Shown piece by piece: positions 61,786 to 64,000 of a DNA stretch of 64,000 nucleotides. Source of the stretch: Pseudomonas sp. A-RE-19. Its GTDB lineage: Bacteria; Pseudomonadota; Gammaproteobacteria; Pseudomonadales; Pseudomonadaceae. Numbering within the stretch: position 1 is the first letter of the stretch; the number at the start of each line of letters is the position of its first letter. The notes below the pieces were generated by a model. That model ran no database searches, was not told where the DNA came from, and was given only the letters and a program-made list of their open reading frames with translations. The position numbers and the translations under genes are program-made. Where the stretch lies: positions 1 to 64,000 of the forward strand of contig NZ_JAHBDQ010000015.1 in assembly GCF_019956555.1 (NCBI RefSeq), written 5' to 3'.

Positions 61786-63867
61786 ATGCTCATCGGTAGT
61801 TATTCCCTTACGCTGGTTTTCATATCGCTGTGTGTGGCGATACTGGCCTCTTATACCGCGCTCGACCTCACCGGACGCATTGCCACGGCCAAGGGCCGGG
61901 CGGTGCATTTATGGACGGCGGGCGGCGCTTTTGCGATGGGGATTGGCGTGTGGTCGATGCATTTCATCGGCATGCTCGCGTTCAAATTGCCGATCAATCT
62001 GGGCTACGACGCGAGTCTTACGGCGCTGTCCCTATTGATTGCGGTTCTGTCCTGCGGTTTTGCGTTGTGGCTGGTCAGCCAACCGAAACTGCCGGTCTGG
62101 CAATTGGCGTTTGGCGCGCTGGTCATGGGTGCTGGCATCAGTGCCATGCACTACACCGGCATGGCCGCCATGCGCATGCAACCGGGCATTGATTACGACC
62201 CGACCCTGTTTGGTGCGTCGCTGCTGATCGCCGTCGGCGCTTCGGGCGCGGCGTTATGGATTTCTTTCCGCCTGCGCCAGCACACGCCATATGTTCGCCT
62301 GATTCGCGGCGGTGCGGCGGTGATCATGGGCATCGCCATCGTCGGCATGCACTACACAGGCATGGCCGCGGCGCGCTTTGCCGACGGCAGTTTCTGCGGT
62401 GCGGCCAGCAGCGGCCTGAGTGGCGATGGCCTGGACAACCTGGTGCTGATCACCACCCTGGCGGTGTTGAGCATTGCCTTGCTGACCTCGATCCTCGATG
62501 CACGCCTGGAGGCTCGCACCGCGGACCTGGCTCACTCGCTGACCGAGGCCAATCGCGAACTCACCCAACTGGCGTTGCACGACACCCTGACCGGTTTGCC
62601 GAACCGAGTGTTGCTGGCCGACCGTATCGATCAGGCGATGTCGAAGGTGCAGGAGCAGGGTGGCTGTTTCGCGTTGATGTTCATTGATCTGGACGGCTTC
62701 AAACCGGTCAACGATGCCTTCGGTCACCACATGGGCGATCAGTTGCTGCGTGAAGTCGCGCTTCGCCTGCGCGAGGATTTACGCAGCCAGGACACCCTGG
62801 CGCGGATCGGTGGCGATGAATTTGTGCTGCTGGTGCGGCTCACCGAACAGAACGACGCGCTGAACCTGGCGGCGCGTCAGGTGGGGCTGATCGCGCGCTC
62901 GTTCCGGGTCGCGGAACATGACTTGCAGATCTCCGCCAGCGTCGGCATCGCGCTCTATCCGGGCAACGGGCAGACCGCCGAAGAGTTGTTGATGAATGCT
63001 GATGCCGCGATGTACCACGCCAAAGGCGCCGGGAAAAACGGCTACAGCTTCTTCGACGTGTCGATGAACAGCAACGCGCGCAAACAACTGCAATTACTGC
63101 AAGACTTGCGCACCGCCCTCGATCAACAGCAGTTCAGTCTTTATTACCAACCCAAATTCGACGCCAGCCATGGCCGACCGGTGGGGGCCGAGGCATTGTT
63201 GCGCTGGGCGCACCCGACCCAGGGCCTGCTGCTGCCGGACACGTTCATCGACTTGGCGGAGAAGACCGGGCTGATCATTCCGATTGGCGAGTGGGTGCTT
63301 AACGAAGCCTGCCGTCAGATGCGCGAGTGGTATGTGCTCGGCTACACCAACTGGCGCATCGCGGTGAACCTCTCGGCCTTGCAGTTCTGCCACGCGGGAT
63401 TGGTTCAAAGCGTCGCCAAGGCCCTGGCCACTCATCATTTGCCGGCCAACAGCCTGACCCTGGAGATCACCGAAACCACTGCCATGAGCGACGCTGATGC
63501 GAGCATGACGGTGCTGCAGGAACTGTCGGAAATGGGCGTTGACCTCTCCATCGATGACTTCGGCACCGGCTACTCGAGTTTGATGTACCTCAAGCGTTTG
63601 CCGGCCAATGAATTGAAGATCGACAGGGGGTTCGTCCGCGATCTGGAGCACGACAGCGATGACGCGGCCATCGTCTCGGCGATCGTCGCCCTCGGCCAGG
63701 CCTTGGGTTTGCGGATCGTGGCCGAAGGGGTGGAAACCGATGTCCAGCAAGACTTCCTGACCCAGCTCGGTTGCGACTCGTTGCAGGGTTACCTGCTGGG
63801 GCACCCACTGCCGGCCGATCGCTTCATGGTCGACATTCATCGTGGGGAGCGACTGGCGGCGGGCTGA
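61786..63867 (+). CDS. mucR: MHYT-GGDEF-EAL membrane protein, MucR-like c-di-GMP enzyme
   Basis: The ATG giving MLIGSYSLTLVFISLCVAIL yields 693 residues, like P. aeruginosa MucR; the longer frame upstream is not needed. Seven N-terminal helices hold three MHYT motifs (SMHFIGM at 57, AMHYTGM at 120, GMHYTGM at 187), thought to sense oxygen, CO or NO. GGDEF is intact (residues 342-346) with the inhibitory I-site RxxD at 333-336, so diguanylate cyclase activity and feedback inhibition are likely. The EAL domain has EAL at 469 and the DDFGTGYSSL loop near 588, so it may also hydrolyse c-di-GMP. MucR in P. aeruginosa supports alginate synthesis and dispersal. Confidence 0.94.
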   Translation: MLIGSYSLTLVFISLCVAILASYTALDLTGRIATAKGRAVHLWTAGGAFAMGIGVWSMHFIGMLAFKLPINLGYDASLTALSLLIAVLSCGFALWLVSQPKLPVWQLAFGALVMGAGISAMHYTGMAAMRMQPGIDYDPTLFGASLLIAVGASGAALWISFRLRQHTPYVRLIRGGAAVIMGIAIVGMHYTGMAAARFADGSFCGAASSGLSGDGLDNLVLITTLAVLSIALLTSILDARLEARTADLAHSLTEANRELTQLALHDTLTGLPNRVLLADRIDQAMSKVQEQGGCFALMFIDLDGFKPVNDAFGHHMGDQLLREVALRLREDLRSQDTLARIGGDEFVLLVRLTEQNDALNLAARQVGLIARSFRVAEHDLQISASVGIALYPGNGQTAEELLMNADAAMYHAKGAGKNGYSFFDVSMNSNARKQLQLLQDLRTALDQQQFSLYYQPKFDASHGRPVGAEALLRWAHPTQGLLLPDTFIDLAEKTGLIIPIGEWVLNEACRQMREWYVLGYTNWRIAVNLSALQFCHAGLVQSVAKALATHHLPANSLTLEITETTAMSDADASMTVLQELSEMGVDLSIDDFGTGYSSLMYLKRLPANELKIDRGFVRDLEHDSDDAAIVSAIVALGQALGLRIVAEGVETDVQQDFLTQLGCDSLQGYLLGHPLPADRFMVDIHRGERLAAG

Positions 63868-63981
63868 TAGACCCTCGCCACAGGTTTGTGTCATTGGAAT
63901 TGACGCAGGTTCATGCAAAACCGCGCAATGGCGGTTATTCTTGGCCCCGACTGCTTACGCTTGAAACGGGGGAACGCCAGC

Positions 63982-64000
63982 ATGGACAAAGTCATCGTCA
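63982..64000 (+). CDS. Start of a further gene cut by the window end
   Basis: ATG at 63982 is preceded by GGGGGAA at a good distance and followed by codons for Asp-Lys-Val-Ile-Val. Such a beginning is common in short-chain dehydrogenases, which start MDKVIVITGG in Pseudomonas, but only six codons are visible, so the family is a guess. Confidence 0.4.

Overview
The window looks like chromosomal core and accessory DNA of a Pseudomonas of the fluorescens group. The evidence is the GC-rich coding sequence, Pseudomonas-type gene sets (a MuxABC-OpmB-like efflux operon, 180-kDa-class NAD-glutamate dehydrogenase, a MucR-like MHYT-GGDEF-EAL protein, an orphan CcoN4-like oxidase subunit beside a siroheme reductase), and many REP/REPIN palindromes of the kind known from P. 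fluorescens. I see no tRNA, rRNA, CRISPR array, insertion sequence or prophage.

Layout. 0.2-3.7 kb: an exported YCF48-type beta-propeller protein and an MMPL/RND transporter in one operon, closed by a bidirectional terminator. 3.8-8.6 kb: a very large DUF6543-type (dermonecrotic-toxin-domain) reading frame on the minus strand, cut by one in-frame TAG. 8.7-15.6 kb: a pentonate-type catabolic cluster, with a FadR-type regulator and an arabinonate-type dehydratase on the minus strand, divergent from an ACS-family MFS carrier, an AraD1/GguC-type dehydratase and an alpha-ketoglutaric semialdehyde dehydrogenase. Together these enzymes would take an aldonate to alpha-ketoglutarate. 15.8-18.5 kb: a DUF5629-like protein, an exported lactonase-fold propeller and four tiny exported or membrane proteins. 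18.6-24.1 kb: sbcD-sbcC-GST, with stop/start overlaps.

24.4-31.2 kb: a complete moxR-DUF58-DUF4381-VWA-VWA/TPR-BatD operon, tightly overlapped. 31.4-37.2 kb: a small acidic protein and gdhB with its terminator. 37.4-45.0 kb: single genes of stress, regulation and amino-acid metabolism (cupin, monooxygenase-fold protein, MocR regulator divergent from an AhpD-like protein, LysR regulator, tiny lipoprotein, GNAT acetyltransferase, Asp/Glu racemase divergent from an AraC regulator, an unknown protein). 45.1-49.4 kb: a ccoN4-like gene plus a small membrane protein, divergent from a nitrite/sulfite reductase-like gene and a DUF934 gene. This matches the P. aeruginosa PA4129-PA4134 theme of cyanide-tolerant respiration. 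49.7-52.3 kb: an unknown membrane protein with a TTG start, a YciI-family protein and thiol peroxidase. 52.5-61.5 kb: the four-gene muxABC-opmB efflux operon. 61.8-63.9 kb: mucR-like gene, then the first codons of another gene at the window edge.

Most intergenic space is filled by REP doublets of three sequence classes, listed individually. The parts with the least known biology are the interrupted DUF6543 gene, the patch of tiny exported proteins at 17.4-18.5 kb, the divergent ccoN4/reductase region, and an extended palindrome whose copies lie at 42.7 kb and 61.5 kb.
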